This document shows positions 50,101 through 61,845 of a stretch of DNA of 64,000 nt, one piece after another. Both the position numbers and the translations under genes were made by a program. The first letter of the stretch is position 1. Each line of letters starts with the position of its first letter. The stretch covers positions 14,816,955 through 14,880,954 of the forward strand of contig CM029369.1 of the NCBI GenBank assembly GCA_017165825.1, written 5' to 3'. The notes beneath the pieces were generated by a model, which did no database searches, was not told the DNA's origin, and saw only the letters and a program-made list of their open reading frames with translations. The DNA comes from Hepsetus odoe. Its lineage: Eukaryota > Chordata > Actinopteri > Characiformes > Hepsetidae.

Positions 50101-53100
50101 ACTAGTTTAAATAAACAGCAGAGTAGCAAAGGTTTGATCAGTAATTAATGTTTAATCAGTTCTTAGCAACAACCCTCTTGAAAGACAAACAGACATACTG
50201 CAAAAGTCTTTATAATATGGTGCATTTTGGATCATTGGCTCATTATAGAAATTAGTCTTTTTTCAACTTCAGTTTTTTGTCAATGTGATATTTGTTTCCA
50301 AATTTGCAAGTAATGAAGAGAAGTGGCAAGTAATGTATCCTATTGATGACTCTTCCACAAAGATCATGCAGCACTGCACAGTAGAACAGATGTGGATTGG
50401 AGGTTTTTCTTTCTCTTTCTGGGCAGCATGTCTGTTTCCTTTGTTTTCCGTTTCTTGCCTTGACTTACAGTGTGGCTTAACTGATATTTCTTAATGACAT
50501 TCTGAACAGAGAGATTTTGAGGCACATTAATATCTTTGAATAGCTTTGCCCCTCCTCTACAGCAGGGGCAATAAATTAACTTCATTTTAAGTTTCTCAGC
50601 CAGTTGCTTAGAGGAGCCCATGATTGTTGAGTGTTAACCTGAGTTTGAAGAGTCAGGGAATTCATTACCCTCTAGAATTGTTAGCTAAAATCTATCTGTG
50701 GACATCCCTAACCAGTCCTAATGAGTTAATTAGATTTTGGAGACCGGGTGTCCAAATGTTTACACATGACACAATTACTACCTTTTGTCATTTAATCAGA
50801 TATACAGTACTGTGCAAAGGTTTTTGGCAGGTGTGGAAAAAATGCTGTAAACAAAAAATGCTTTCAGAAATATAAATAATGATTGTTTATTTTTTATCAA
50901 TTTACAAAATGCAAAGTTAACGAACAAAAGAAACATCGAAATCAAATCAATATTTGGTGTTACTACCTTTTGCCTTCAAACCAGCATCAGTTCTTCTGGC
51001 CTCCACAGAGCCCTGATCTCAACATCATCCAGTGTGTCTGGATTTACATGAAGAGACAGAAGGATGTGAGGAAGCCTACATCCACAGAAGATCTGTGGTT
51101 AGTTCTCCAAGATGTTTGGAGGAACTCCGCTGGTAGGTTGTTCCAAAAACTGTGTGCAAGTGTACCTAGAAGAACTGATGCTGTTTTGAAGGCAAAGGGT
51201 GGTCATGCCAAATATTGATTTGATTTAGATTTCTCTTTTTTTCATTCACTGCATTTTGTTGATTGATGAAAATAAATGATTAACACTTCAATTTTTGAAA
51301 GCATTCTTTGTTTACAGCAATTTTTCCACACCTGCCTAAAATGTACTGTATAGTAAGTACAGTGACCCACAAAGAAATTCAGCCTCTGCATTTAACCCAT
51401 ACACACAGCAGGGGGCAGCTACTGAAAGCGCCCTGGTGCAGTGATGTGGACGGTACCTTGCTCAAGGGTACCTCAGGGCAACCTACTGGTAAGGGATTTG
51501 AACCCACAAGTTTCTGATCCTGAGGCCAACTCCCTAACCACTAGGTCACCGCTGCCCATTAATATTTGGAGAGAAAGTATTTTCAAAAGTGTTTTAAAAC
51601 AGTTAAGTCCAAGCTTTCAAAGACTTATATTTTTTGTTTCTTGTAAAAATAAAATAAGTTACCCCATCAACTAACAACCCATCTCTAAGCAGCAATAACA
51701 TTTCAGTTGTTTTCTCTGCCAGTGACACAAGTGCCTTTGTGAATAAACCACTGTCCTTATTTCCCCCAAAACTGACAGCATGCTTTTCTTCTCAGATGAG
51801 TCGTGCAGTACAGTAACTGACAGGCTTAGTGACCACAACATAATGTGCTAACAGTCAATACCTCTCAACAAAGTCAACATTAACCTCAATCCACCCACAA
51901 CCCCATATGTTAAGCAAAAGAGCGATATTAAACAACAGTGTATGGTACACTTGCCAATACGAGGTGATTTATTTTTCTCATAAGCACAACTTTTTCATGC
52001 TGCCACACAGTCTCTCTCCCAGCACAGTAAAACAATTGTAATTTAGAAGTGACTGTGTGACACAGAAGCCTCAAGTAAACTTCAAAGTAACATTTAAATT
52101 GCACAAGCTAACAGAATAAAGAGGAAACCAAAAGAGGAAAAAGATCTAAAATGAGGTGTGAAAAGCCCTATATGCTCTGTATCATTCTACTGTGTAAACT
52201 CCGTTGCTGTCCTCCCTGTCCTCACCATTGTTTGGCTGGGAAAATGAATGTCAACAGAGTCACTGTTGTTATTGTAATCGAATAGACAAAAGAGTGTTTT
52301 TTCTTCCTTTTGCATGGGGCAATTTGACACCTCTTAATCCAAAACTTCCTCTTCGTCCCCACGGGGAGGGGAGGTGGGTGAGATTGGACACACAGTTTTC
52401 GTCCATTGTGATGTGTGTGATCATTAGTGCCTGGACTACAGGCTCCCTGCAGAGTCCACTGCCCATTGAAGCGAGCTCTTTTTGCAGATCACTTACTAAA
52501 ACACTTACTAATGCACCACAAATAAGCACACAAACACAGACACATATGTGTGCAGGATGAATGAGAACATGTTCATCAAAGTAAAAATATATATATTTGA
52601 ATGGAGAAAGGTTCACAAGAGAGTTTCTCTTCATCTGTGCATTCCTTATCCTACCACAAAATTCTTCACGGTGTCGGTAAGTCAAATGCAGGATCTTTTA
52701 ATTGCAAACCATTTAACATTTAAACATTTGAAAAAGGTTTTAGTTAACATGCAGCAATAATGAACAGCCTGTCAACAGCTGAACTCCATAGCAACCACCA
52801 CTCATGCACCATCTGGCGGCACACTGATTTTTAGAACGTCTCTTCTCTCTAATTCTAACCCACTATACTTGCCCCTTATTAGAGCACAGCAGAGTGACAG
52901 ATGTATTGCATTGCATCTAAAGTCTAAAGCAGATGCAGTGCTTTTTTTTTTTGTCAAAGCTTTCAGTTGCGTGTTAGATGACTCACTCTGGGGTTAGGCA
53001 TTAAATGTTACAATGTGTGCTGCTCATAGCATTTTTTTCTGTTATATCTCCAGCTTTCAGGAAAAGCTCACAAAATACTCTAATAAAACTAGGGGCTGCA

Positions 53101-56042
53101 ATAAAAGAGACACCACAGGAGTATTGAAAAACTGGCTTGCTCTAAAAGGACAAGACACATTTCAGTACACTCACATTAATTGGGAATCTGGGTTCATAAA
53201 TTATGAATAATGAAAATCTGGACTAAACCAGCTAATTCAGTCAGCTCACTTCCATCATACAGCCTCTGGATGAGTCATTAGGAGCTGCTTAAAAGGCTCC
53301 TGTGCCAGCACTGCTGCTGCCACTGCCACCGTTGCTGTTGCACTGTACAACACAGGCTTCTCTGTATAGATGCGGCTTGTCCTTATGTAATATGAATATT
53401 CAGTATTTTACAATAGAAATCTGTTTTCAGTGACTTCTCTTTGTCCCTGAATGTGACCTACTTATTACTACCATCCCAAAATACTAATAAATTCACAGTG
53501 GAGCTACATCCAGAGAAAATTCTGGAAAACCTGTTATGTCTTGACGAACCGTTATGCTTTTGGAACTAAACAATGATGCTATTGGCTGTTTACAATTGAA
53601 GAGTTCACCCACAACTGCACCAGCTCCCTGTTATGCTGAAGCCTTGGGGGGGAGAAATTACAAGAAGGACAAGTCACAAACAAAACAGTACCTATTCTGG
53701 AGCAATTCTTTTAAGTCAATCTGCCAAAGGCTACATGACTCTTATGGCATGCCTGAATAGATGCATCATCTGATGAGATCAGAGGACAATGCAGCAGCTC
53801 CACTTCAAAGCAGACTATGAAGAGCTACTGTAAAGAGCACTGCAGGCACAGAGCAGCTCTTTCTTAAGTGGGGAAGGCATCGTATTTTTGGTACTGATAG
53901 TGGTCACCCCCCAAGTGCTGTTACAGGATTAGCCTGAGCTATAACAATGAAACAGTTGAAAGTCTCACAGCCATGGTGGGACCCCAACATTAAGTCCTTG
54001 TTTAAAGGGAAGGCTTTCTCTGAGGATATTTTTGATGGTGGCCCTTCCACATGCCACAGCAAATAAATGTTCTGCTCTCAAAATGTCATGTTAACATACT
54101 ACACTTACTCTTCAGACAAATTTGTTCTGTCACTATGATTCAGATTAAATGCTACAATTGAAATAAAATAATAGATTAGCCAAATTAGATGCTATTTTTC
54201 ACCCTCCCACTCTGGGAGAGATGACTTGAGGAGAGATGACTGGTTTGCTTTTTGATACTTTGCTAGTTTGTGGATATTGATTTGTGACAGAGGATCAGGA
54301 GATCTATTACATAACATTTAATTAAAAAGCAGCATTTACTCTGGCTCTTCATACAGCTAAGGAAGAGAGTGAGCCAGCAAGGCACTATTGTGTCAGACTT
54401 GACATTGATACAGACAGTGTTCAGGGCAGGATGAAGTGAAAGACTTTGCAATGACTTTGCATATGAGGATGTTAAATTAGTTCATGGGGCATGACTTAGT
54501 GTGCGTGAGCAGTGTAAAAGTCCAAAAATGGACATGAAAATCATGAAAAAAAAAATGGCAAGTTCTCACAATCATTACAATAGCTGGCTGCATATAACAG
54601 CTCCACATCACAAATACGCTGAATTTACTGTAGCCAAGCAATGACAATCAATTTTTTTTTTTTTTTGCTAGGTAGGACGTGGCTTTTCATTCATTGATTT
54701 CTTAGAATTGCCCAGCAGTTAAAAGAAAAACTAACCACCATAAACAAGCACAATACAACAGCACTATCAGAGAACTGTATAAAAATAGCATCCTGTTCCA
54801 CCTTTCTTAAAACCAATCTTTTTAAGGCTGGTTCGTAGAAAGCACTGGGCTATCAAGTTTGTCTTTTTGAGGTTTTTAATAGCCTCTCACCATCTTAAAT
54901 GCATAATATATACGGTTAAATGTAAACATAAGAACACATTTTAAAAAATAGCAACTGTCAACTCATCTGAAAATTGTGAGGTAATTGCGGTCATTTATTT
55001 CACTCAGCTCAAACTTTTAGATAAAGCTCTTGTACATTGCATCTTATTTAGGTAAGTGTTCTAGTTATGGATGGCTGAGGCATCACTGGGGTTTATATTC
55101 ATACCTAAGAGTCTTTTGATGTCCCACTGCTTGGGAACACCATAGATGTTTAATGCAAACCATCAGTTGTTTATTAGTGGTAAATAATTGTGGCTGACTT
55201 AAGATTTTGAGTTATCTGAACATAGTGAAGAGTAATTTGAACAGAATAATGTCACGCATTGATAAATAAGATTATAATAATATTCTGATGTTCAATAAAT
55301 GTATTAAAAAGTTAAAACAATATTGCATTAAACATTTATGGAAAAATAATCCAATTAACTTTAATTTAACAAATCAATCAAATTAACAGTGGCACAATTG
55401 TCTGTAGGTAAACATGCCAAAGCCATCCATAATTAGCAACAAAAGAGGGGAAACTGCCTGGAGAGACTGTGTGATGGAAAATGTCCCAGCTAGTGGGGTA
55501 ATCCTGCTGAAATTGTTGGTATTGCTCCAGAGGAGTAGAACTCCCTAAGAAGGTTGTGTCCTTTTGCTGAGACTCAAGTTAGAATCCAACTGCGGATGGG
55601 AGCACAGAGGAGCACAAATGGCCTTACTACTCTCACTGGCTGGGAAGGTTGGCTTTGTTTCTCTACAACTGTCAAGTCACAGCAAGGTTAACCAATTGAT
55701 GGTATCTGTTCAATCACTTGGACAGCACTGGGCAGTGGGTCTCCCCCTCCAAGCACATTAAGCTGCCCTATGACATTGTTGGAGAGGCAGTTAAAACATT
55801 GGCTAAGAGGCCAGCATTAGTGCTGATTGGCTACATGTTGTGTAGGATGCATGGCTTTGCCTTTCCTGACTGGAGTTAATGGGCTGTAGAGAGTTCAATT
55901 TCAGATGGGAACAGTTGCAAATACTAGGAGGAAAATATCTGAGCAAAATAAATCACATAAAACTGCTGGCATCTTACCTGCTGTTAAATTTTTCAGGATG
56001 TTTCTCTCTCATCAAGTGGAATCTGTGAGCTATTGATGCATC
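32145..56042 (-). CDS. dgkg: Diacylglycerol kinase gamma, 3' part only (last six exons)
   Basis: Exons (minus strand, 5' to 3'): 56042-55978, 46581-46491, 44131-43930, 33930-33810, 32971-32911, 32243-32145. Phases agree and they encode the last 212 residues. They cover the DAG-kinase accessory domain: DASIAHRFHLMREKHPEKFN, MKNKLWYFEFGTTE, EGIAVLNIPSMHGGSNLWGE, EGAIEMGQIYTGLKSAGRR, LLPMQIDGEPWMQPPCT and ITHKNQVPMLLGPP, then a tail ending NRSRD. The enzyme phosphorylates diacylglycerol to phosphatidic acid and so ends DAG signalling. The catalytic domain, C1 and EF-hand exons lie beyond 64 kb. The tail alone does not exclude DGKB; DGKG is chosen because ETV5 is adjacent. Introns are very large: 9.9, 9.4 and over 7.9 kb. 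Confidence 0.9.
33931..41360. other. Large dgkg intron, left part
   Basis: No further exon or RNA gene was seen. It contains an (AAC)n tract near 39085-39129 and a GA/CT-rich stretch near 40180-40340. The short open frames have no recognisable product. Confidence 0.5.
39085..39129. repeat. (AAC)n/(AAT) triplet tract
   Basis: Interrupted AAC triplets with some GCAAC and AAT units. Confidence 0.85.
41361..41397. repeat. Perfect inverted repeat, 17-bp arms, 3-base loop
   Basis: cagttgatgtgaataac at 41361-41377 is followed by ctt and then its exact reverse complement at 41381-41397. Confidence 0.97.
41535..41690 (+). mobile_element. Decayed Tc1-like transposase fragment (N-terminal part)
   Basis: The segment gtatgcagtagttaggacctaccaaaa...ggtccaagcaagg...cactgtagcacaaattgctgaaaa matches the DNA-binding region of a common fish Tc1-like transposase (consensus GCSRYAVVSTYQKW...ATVAQIAEK). 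In-frame stops show it is dead. The piece ends at both sides without terminal repeats. Confidence 0.7.
41928..41976. repeat. Perfect inverted repeat, 21-bp arms, 7-base loop
   Basis: The arm at 41928-41948 and its exact reverse complement at 41956-41976 flank the loop agctcaa. The arms centre on the motif tagcttattcttggc. Confidence 0.97.
42600..42710. repeat. GA-rich purine tract in dgkg intron
   Basis: About 110 bases of irregular gaga/gaaag repeats on the + strand. Confidence 0.8.
42711..43929. other. dgkg intron near exon 43930-44131, possible conserved element
   Basis: No coding exon was seen. At about 43500-43740 repeats are absent and homeodomain-type TAAT/ATTA words cluster (gattaacac, cattaagcc, actaatga). 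This is compatible with a conserved non-coding element, but conservation cannot be tested here. Confidence 0.3.
45482..45716 (-). repeat. tRNA-derived SINE (family 1), near complete
   Basis: On the minus strand it has A-box-like TGGCCTAGTGG and B-box-like GGTTCAAACCCC. The body contains GGTACCCTTGAGCAAGGTAC and CAGCTGCCCCCTGCTGC, and the tail ends in CACTTTCACTTC. It lies in the dgkg intron between exons 46491-46581 and 43930-44131, in the same orientation as the gene. Confidence 0.85.
46582..50802. other. Large dgkg intron, first third, no gene seen
   Basis: It contains short (CA)n tracts near 48487-48505 and 49618-49636. The repeat-poor stretch at 47940-48190 has several ATTA/AATTA words. 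The overlapping open frames at 49254-49843 on both strands come from CA-rich DNA and show no family features. Confidence 0.45.
50803..51350 (+). mobile_element. Tc1-like deletion derivative, copy 2 (dgkg intron)
   Basis: About 548 bases with the same structure as the copy at 17498-18040: left end tacagtactgtgcaaagg, inverted repeats of about 190 bases, and the same internal junction fusing the left repeat (gccttcaaaccagcatcag) to the transposase C-terminus (FWPPQSPDLNIIQ). The right end has lost about 11 bases of its terminal repeat. It cannot make an active transposase because the DNA-binding half and most of the catalytic half are absent. Confidence 0.85.
51361..51557 (-). repeat. tRNA-derived SINE (family 1) abutting a Tc1 derivative
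   Basis: On the minus strand it has A-box-like TGACCTAGTGG and B-box-like GGTTCAAATCCC, with the family body. It begins about 10 bases from the damaged right end of the Tc1 derivative. The 3' tail is shortened. Confidence 0.8.
51558..55977. other. Large dgkg intron, last part, no gene seen
   Basis: AT-rich DNA with poly-A/T runs (for example near 54650-54666) and no supportable exon, RNA gene or repeat family. Confidence 0.45.
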
Positions 56043-59000
56043 CTACAAGTACACAGAAAAAAGAAGAGAGATTTTCAAACATTCTCCAAACTGAATTTGA
56101 GTTGCATATTTTTGGCAATGCTGCTGGATGGAAGTATTGACCCTAAATGAAATATTGAAAGTAAATTGTGACCTAGGGGCTAAGAGCACCAATAATAAGG
56201 CTCTATAGACATGACCCAGACATGTCTGGTCAGGCCTTACAGCTAAGATCAATCCAAAGTGGTTTGCTCTATGAAGGTCTGACATAGCGGCAGTTTTATC
56301 ATCTACATGTAGGGGTACTGATATTCCTAGCTCAGTGCTCAAAATGCCCAGCACTGAAAAATTAGACATTCTCAGTTATTAACAGGCCTGTGCCAAAGCC
56401 ACTGGGTGAGGGGAATTAGAGGGCGGGAGAAGAGCACTGTTGCTGTGGCCTGAAGGGAAGATGTTTCAAAAGATAGGCCAGCCTGACCGGACAAAGTACA
56501 CAACCCTGTCAATGAAGCCACAGAGCGAGTGAGCTTGATGAATAAGTGATCATATCAACAAGGGTGAGGCTTTCCAGGAACGCCAATGGAGGGGAAGTAT
56601 AGGGGGATGAGAGCAGAGGGGACAGGGGGATTGATGAGATGAGCAACAAGGCAATGACAGAGAAAAGCAATGGGCTGCAGTCAGTATGTGCTATTCACTA
56701 GGCTCTGTGTTTCTTGTAAACTCTACACTAAACAGGAGCTAAATATTGGGATCAGGATAAATGCTTTTTTATAGTACCATCAACCTGCTCTTTTATCTAG
56801 CCCTATTTTTCTTCATTTGTTTTGCTTTTTCAAATATTTTTTAAATAACAACATTATACAAGATGTTCTCTACATAGCTGGCTTTAAAACCATATCATAT
56901 GTTCTGTGTTTTAAATAGGGCTTAATTTGGAAATGATGAGGAATAGTGATAGTGATGGATCCAGCAGGTCAATGGGGCAATGCAAGGTAAAACAAGCATA
57001 CTTTAAGAACCACAAAAACAATAACAGTGACAGCAACACATGGATTTGAAACATGAACACGGCTTAATGAAAGCATGAAAGTAACATTGCAAAATGATAA
57101 TGTCAAGAAGTTCTGCAACTCTGCATGTGGCTTATTACACCTGCAGAAATAAATGGCAGAATATTAGAGACGACTGTGCAGAGATTTTCGCCTCTTGTAG
57201 AACTGTGTATGTATGGTCTGCCGTTTTGCTCTGCTCTTTTGTGAAGTGTTTGAGTCACTGCCCCTCTCTCTCAGAAACGTTTCCATGATTTTCCACTGCA
57301 TTTAGTGCAGCTGCTTAAAACATAAGCAACAAGTAGTCTTATTGGCTGACAAGAACCTAATTAATCAGCCAACACTTACACTTCACTTTGCTCATAGCAT
57401 GTGTGCAGTGAAATGCAAATTTATAAACTCTGCACACACTTTGCAGTTTAGTGGTGATTTATCAGGCTTTTGGGGTTCTGTCTGAAGAAACAGCACCAGA
57501 GACATGTGAAACTTCCCAGCTTTTGCCTTTTTGTGTAGTTTTGTAGCAAAGGTAATTAAAAAATAATGGCAACTTGGAAGCCTGGCTTACATTATTTATA
57601 TAAGTAAGAGAAACAATATTATGCACTCTGCCACTCTGGCTCAAGTTTACTTAATCATTAAGAATGAATGTAAGAAGCAAAGAGACATTTAAAATCAAAA
57701 CCAGCATTAAACTTCCTAGTAAAGACAGAAAATACAATAAATTAATGTTTTTCTCAGTGCTTAAAATATGCACTAAAATATTTTGTCTTGGATGATGTGA
57801 TAATGAGATAATGATGGTCAGTATTCCAGCTATAAAATTATCGGCCTACAGTGTAATGAGTCATGATGTTAAATTCTGGTTTAATGAGATGAGCTCACTG
57901 TCTTCATCAGTCTCATGTAATAGTCATGGCTCTGGAAGAGCACTTATCAATTTTATAAAATCAATTTATCCTTATCCTCCAGCTTGTGCGTTGTGCATCA
58001 ATCACCAGGATGCATTTACTTTAAGAATTAGCCCTCTTGACAGTGTAATTACAAAGGAAAAGATGATAGGGATAACACTGCTGAATGTACCCTTGAAGAC
58101 TTATGCATTCAATGCACTGATAGTTACAGATATAGATCTAATGTGGAATATCTGAAAAGTAGATTGGCTGGAGGTTGTGAGCTGGAATAACGGCCTATGG
58201 GATCTCATAAATTCTGCTCCTCTTTGGCTTAACTCTAGCTGTGAAGTTTGCCTGCAGGAGCAAGGTGTTAGTAAAAGCCTAAGGGGTTTTGTGGGGCTTG
58301 CAGTACAAGGCCAGAATGGGAGAAGGGCATGTCACTGTTGTGCATGTGCCCAATGAAGAAACCAAAGCATCTTCCTCACTCTAAGGTATAAAACTCTATG
58401 ACACTCAATGTGACTCTCAAAATGTCTTCGAAAATGTTCAGTGATTCCACATCAAATTGATCAAATGCACAATGTATCTGGTAAAACATAAACTATGTCC
58501 ACCTGTACTGTAAGAATGAAAATGGGTCTTTATGATCAAATATATTTTTGACTGCTGAGAGATATGAAACACTCCAAATGTTGTTTGCTGATATTGCAAC
58601 AGAGATGGTACCACAAGGGTTTCATTCTGCTGTCAAATGCTAAACCTTGATTAAAATCAAAGCAACAGAGCGAAAGAAGAGAAGCCAATTGAAAAGTCAG
58701 CTTTCAAACTGTAACAGATCCATCTCTCTATATTTAGGTGTGCACACGTGCAAAGACAAGGGAGCTCAAAGCCGCCACATCCTTGGGTGGGATTCAGCTC
58801 AAAAAGTGCCGCACGCGAACACATAGTGCCTGTCTCAGTGCATGACACGGTAGAGGCTCGCCACATCTCAACCTGCACACTGTTTCACACTCTCAGACAG
58901 AGAGGAAGTGAGTGAGTGCAGGATTCTCAGAGTCTGATAGATGGTGGCACGTTGATGAAGCCACGAACGGACCATACTACGTTAGCACCTGTGCTGGCTT

Positions 59001-60911
59001 CCTGCCCGGGCCTGCAGGTGCACCAGCGGTCATAAGAGAGAGAGGAAACATACAGAATAGGGGGGTAAGGGGGTTGGGCTTGTACCCTGCACCTAGCCAA
59101 ACCTAGCACAGCACATCTTTAAATAGAGCAAGAGCAGGGCTGATGCATGGACGTGCTGAGCGCCTGACTGACTGCTTATGCCAGGGTAATCGATCTCAGC
59201 TCAAAAAGCTGCCACTGAAGCAATGCCTTTAACTTGTGTGCAGAGATATATAGCATTCTGTCAACTCTATTACCTCCAACCTCCCAGAACTCCAGAAATA
59301 GAACAAATAAATGATGTGTTCTGAAGATATATGTGACCTGGAAAAGATTTGTTTGTACAAGGTAAATACCTTTGTAAAAATCTTGAAATGTCCCTTACAT
59401 TTATGTGGTTCAGTGAAAGAAACTGATATTTTTTTTATTAAATTCAAACTATATCAGTTTGGTGGAAAAGTCAACTGCAGAGCTTAACCTGTCTATGAAG
59501 AAAGCAAATATGATTTATTACATATACAAATATTTAATTGATTATATGAATATGCAATTATATATACACACCATTTAACAAATAAATACTAAATCCAAGA
59601 AATTATATCATATTAAATACAATGACACATATCAGTACAGATGCTTAAGCTGTAAAGGTTTCAGCCCATTCACGTGAATTCAGGATAGTAAACACATGGC
59701 TTCTTGTCATATATATAGATTGCATGTGGACACATGTTACAGAAGAAGGGCATGTAGGCCAATATTTTCATAGCATGTGAAACTATGTGACACTAGGCAC
59801 ACTGTAACACAACACAGCTTTTCATCAAGGAGCTGTCCACCGAACATTAGTGGCTGTTGCAATCAAAAATTCCAAAAGCATCTGTATAAATAAAGGTTTT
59901 CAACCTTTCAAATAGTTGATTTTTCTATTGAACCTTCACAGCAAGAGAGAAGAGGCAAAGTGCACTGATAAACAAACCTGCTACGTGCCAGTGAACATCA
60001 GGGCAACAGAAAGAGAGAGAAAACCAGACGCGTCAGACCTTTCTGCCCTTGTTTCTGTAACTGATGCTGTTGGGAACAGCCCAGCTCTGATATAAAATGT
60101 TTTGGAGTGATGTCATGGCCAGTTCATGAAGCTGACACCAGTGCCTTTGGGTATATAACCCATCGCTTAAGCAATCCCATACTTGGATATGCAGAGAAGT
60201 CAGGACCACAATGTCCCTAACATGACCCTCTTCACCCCTGAAATGCACAGCATCCACTGTATATGAGCTACTAGATGAATTCAGGATGAAAACCTAACCC
60301 TTTTTCTCTTTTGTTACTACCTCTACACTCTGACTAATAATATTTTAAAAGGCTCCTGCATATTTTTTGGTTTTATGCATGGTTTTAACAAAAACTTTAA
60401 TTCGTATTGAACTGTGCAGTGTAATATCTGTAGACATCTGTTAGATGTCTACAAGATTCTCATTTAAGATTCTCATTTTAAAAAAAGGCTCTATTCTTTG
60501 AAAAAAAAAAAAACTCATCAGGGAACTAAATATGGTTGGTTTGTGTTAATAAAACTTTTTGACCAGTTTAAGCTATCTTTATTATTTGCATGCCAATGTT
60601 TCACATAGCTAATGACCTAAAGCATGTATGATAGTTGGTGAAACACCCATGAGTTTTAGAATTAAATTAAAGTTGGCACTGTCCAAATTATACCTCTGAG
60701 GGATTCTCTGCTGAAAGGTTAGGGCGTTAAGCATTAAGTGGGGTGATATTCAGGTCACAGTGATTGGCACTACCATACAGGGTTATTGTAGGGCTCCACT
60801 GTGTCAATGTCCATCTGTGACTCTGTCAGCACTGTGGGGAGCATGTGCATATGGGAACCGTCACCAGCTTGATAGCATGCATATGCAAGTCAGTTTTCGT
60901 GTGCATCAGTG

Positions 60912-60913
<2 letters not shown>
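56043..60913. other. dgkg intron upstream of exon 55978-56042, no exon seen
   Basis: I looked on the minus strand for the preceding kinase-domain exon (expected to end with a YFSIGV-like sequence) and did not find it. The repeat-poor stretch at 57780-58160 has many TAAT/ATTA words and an accidental open frame. Confidence 0.45.
60429..60478. repeat. Hairpin (11-bp arms) fused to a 13-bp tandem duplication
   Basis: tgtagacatct, loop gtt, and its exact reverse complement end at 60453. From 60453 the unit aagattctcattt occurs twice in tandem. Confidence 0.95.
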
Positions 60914-60954
<41 letters not shown>

Positions 60955-60960
60955 GTGCGT
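60914..60960. repeat. (GT)n microsatellite
   Basis: About 18 pure GT units followed by GTGC-interrupted units. Confidence 0.95.
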
Positions 60961-61440
60961 GCAGTCAGGTTTGCGTATTCGTCTGAGGAGAGAAAGGACG
61001 GAGAGTTGCTGTCTTCTTTCTGTCTTTAAGACTGGCCAGGTGTCACTCAGCACGGCCATTCATTACAGCAGTAACCTGGTCCGAACCTGGCAGCCAAACA
61101 CTTCCTGTTACTGATACTTCCCCTGACCTTCAGCTTGTGCCAGTACTAAACCCCTCCCATCCCCAAACACATACATTCAGACGCATACACAGCGGCACAA
61201 ACACTCTTATTGCGCTCACGAGTTATTCCCTGATGCCTGTCTATTCCCAAAGTCTCTGCAGCCTTTCCCAGCAATAACTGGGACTCTATTCATGTGGAAT
61301 TTCTTGGCTGATATGATAACTAACAACTACATTATTCTAAGACTGACCACAGTACTGTATAAAATTATTTTTTCCAAAAAATTCATACTATTATTCACAT
61401 CCACCTTCTTAAAATACAATAAACACCCTTTCATTGATTA

Positions 61441-61655
61441 GCAGCGGTGGCCTGGTGATTAGGGAATTGGCCCCAGGATTAGATGTGGAGTGTGGAGTTT
61501 GGGTTCAAATTTACCAGTAGGTTGCACTGATGTACCCTTGAGCAAGATACCATCCCCATCACTGCACGTGTATGAGTGTATGGGTTAAATGCAGAGGTGT
61601 ACTTTCTTTGTTTCACTGTGTGCTGTGCTGTGTTTCACAATGACAAGAATGGTCA
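61441..61655 (+). repeat. tRNA-derived SINE (family 1)
   Basis: A-box-like tggcctggtga and B-box-like ggttcaaattt are followed by the family body (accagtaggttgca, cccttgagcaagata) and a tail with tgtgctgtgctgtg and a final cactttcatc. It is antisense to dgkg. Confidence 0.85.
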
Positions 61656-61684
61656 CTTTCATCTATTTTATATATATATATATA

Positions 61685-61845
61685 TATGAAGCAGGGTTAT
61701 AGATGCTAAAATTTGGGAGTGACAAGGATGGACAGCATTAGAAATTAGTATATTAGAGGAACTCAGACTCAGACAAAGTCTGAGAAGCGAGATTGGGTTG
61801 ATTTGGACATGTACAGAGAAGGGTGAGGAGGATGGAGCTTCCTAT
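61685..61845 (+). mobile_element. Degenerate LINE fragment related to the copy at 2882
   Basis: Shared phrases include gggagtgacaaggatggacag, split here as gggagtga and ggatggaca, then ttagaggaac, ttggttgatttggacat and gaagggtgagga. The reading frame is broken. It follows a (TA)n tract directly. Confidence 0.65.

Noticed and set aside
57811..58155. 114-codon + strand open frame
   Set aside because: It has no homologous features and lies inside a dgkg intron. A non-coding conserved element is a better guess.
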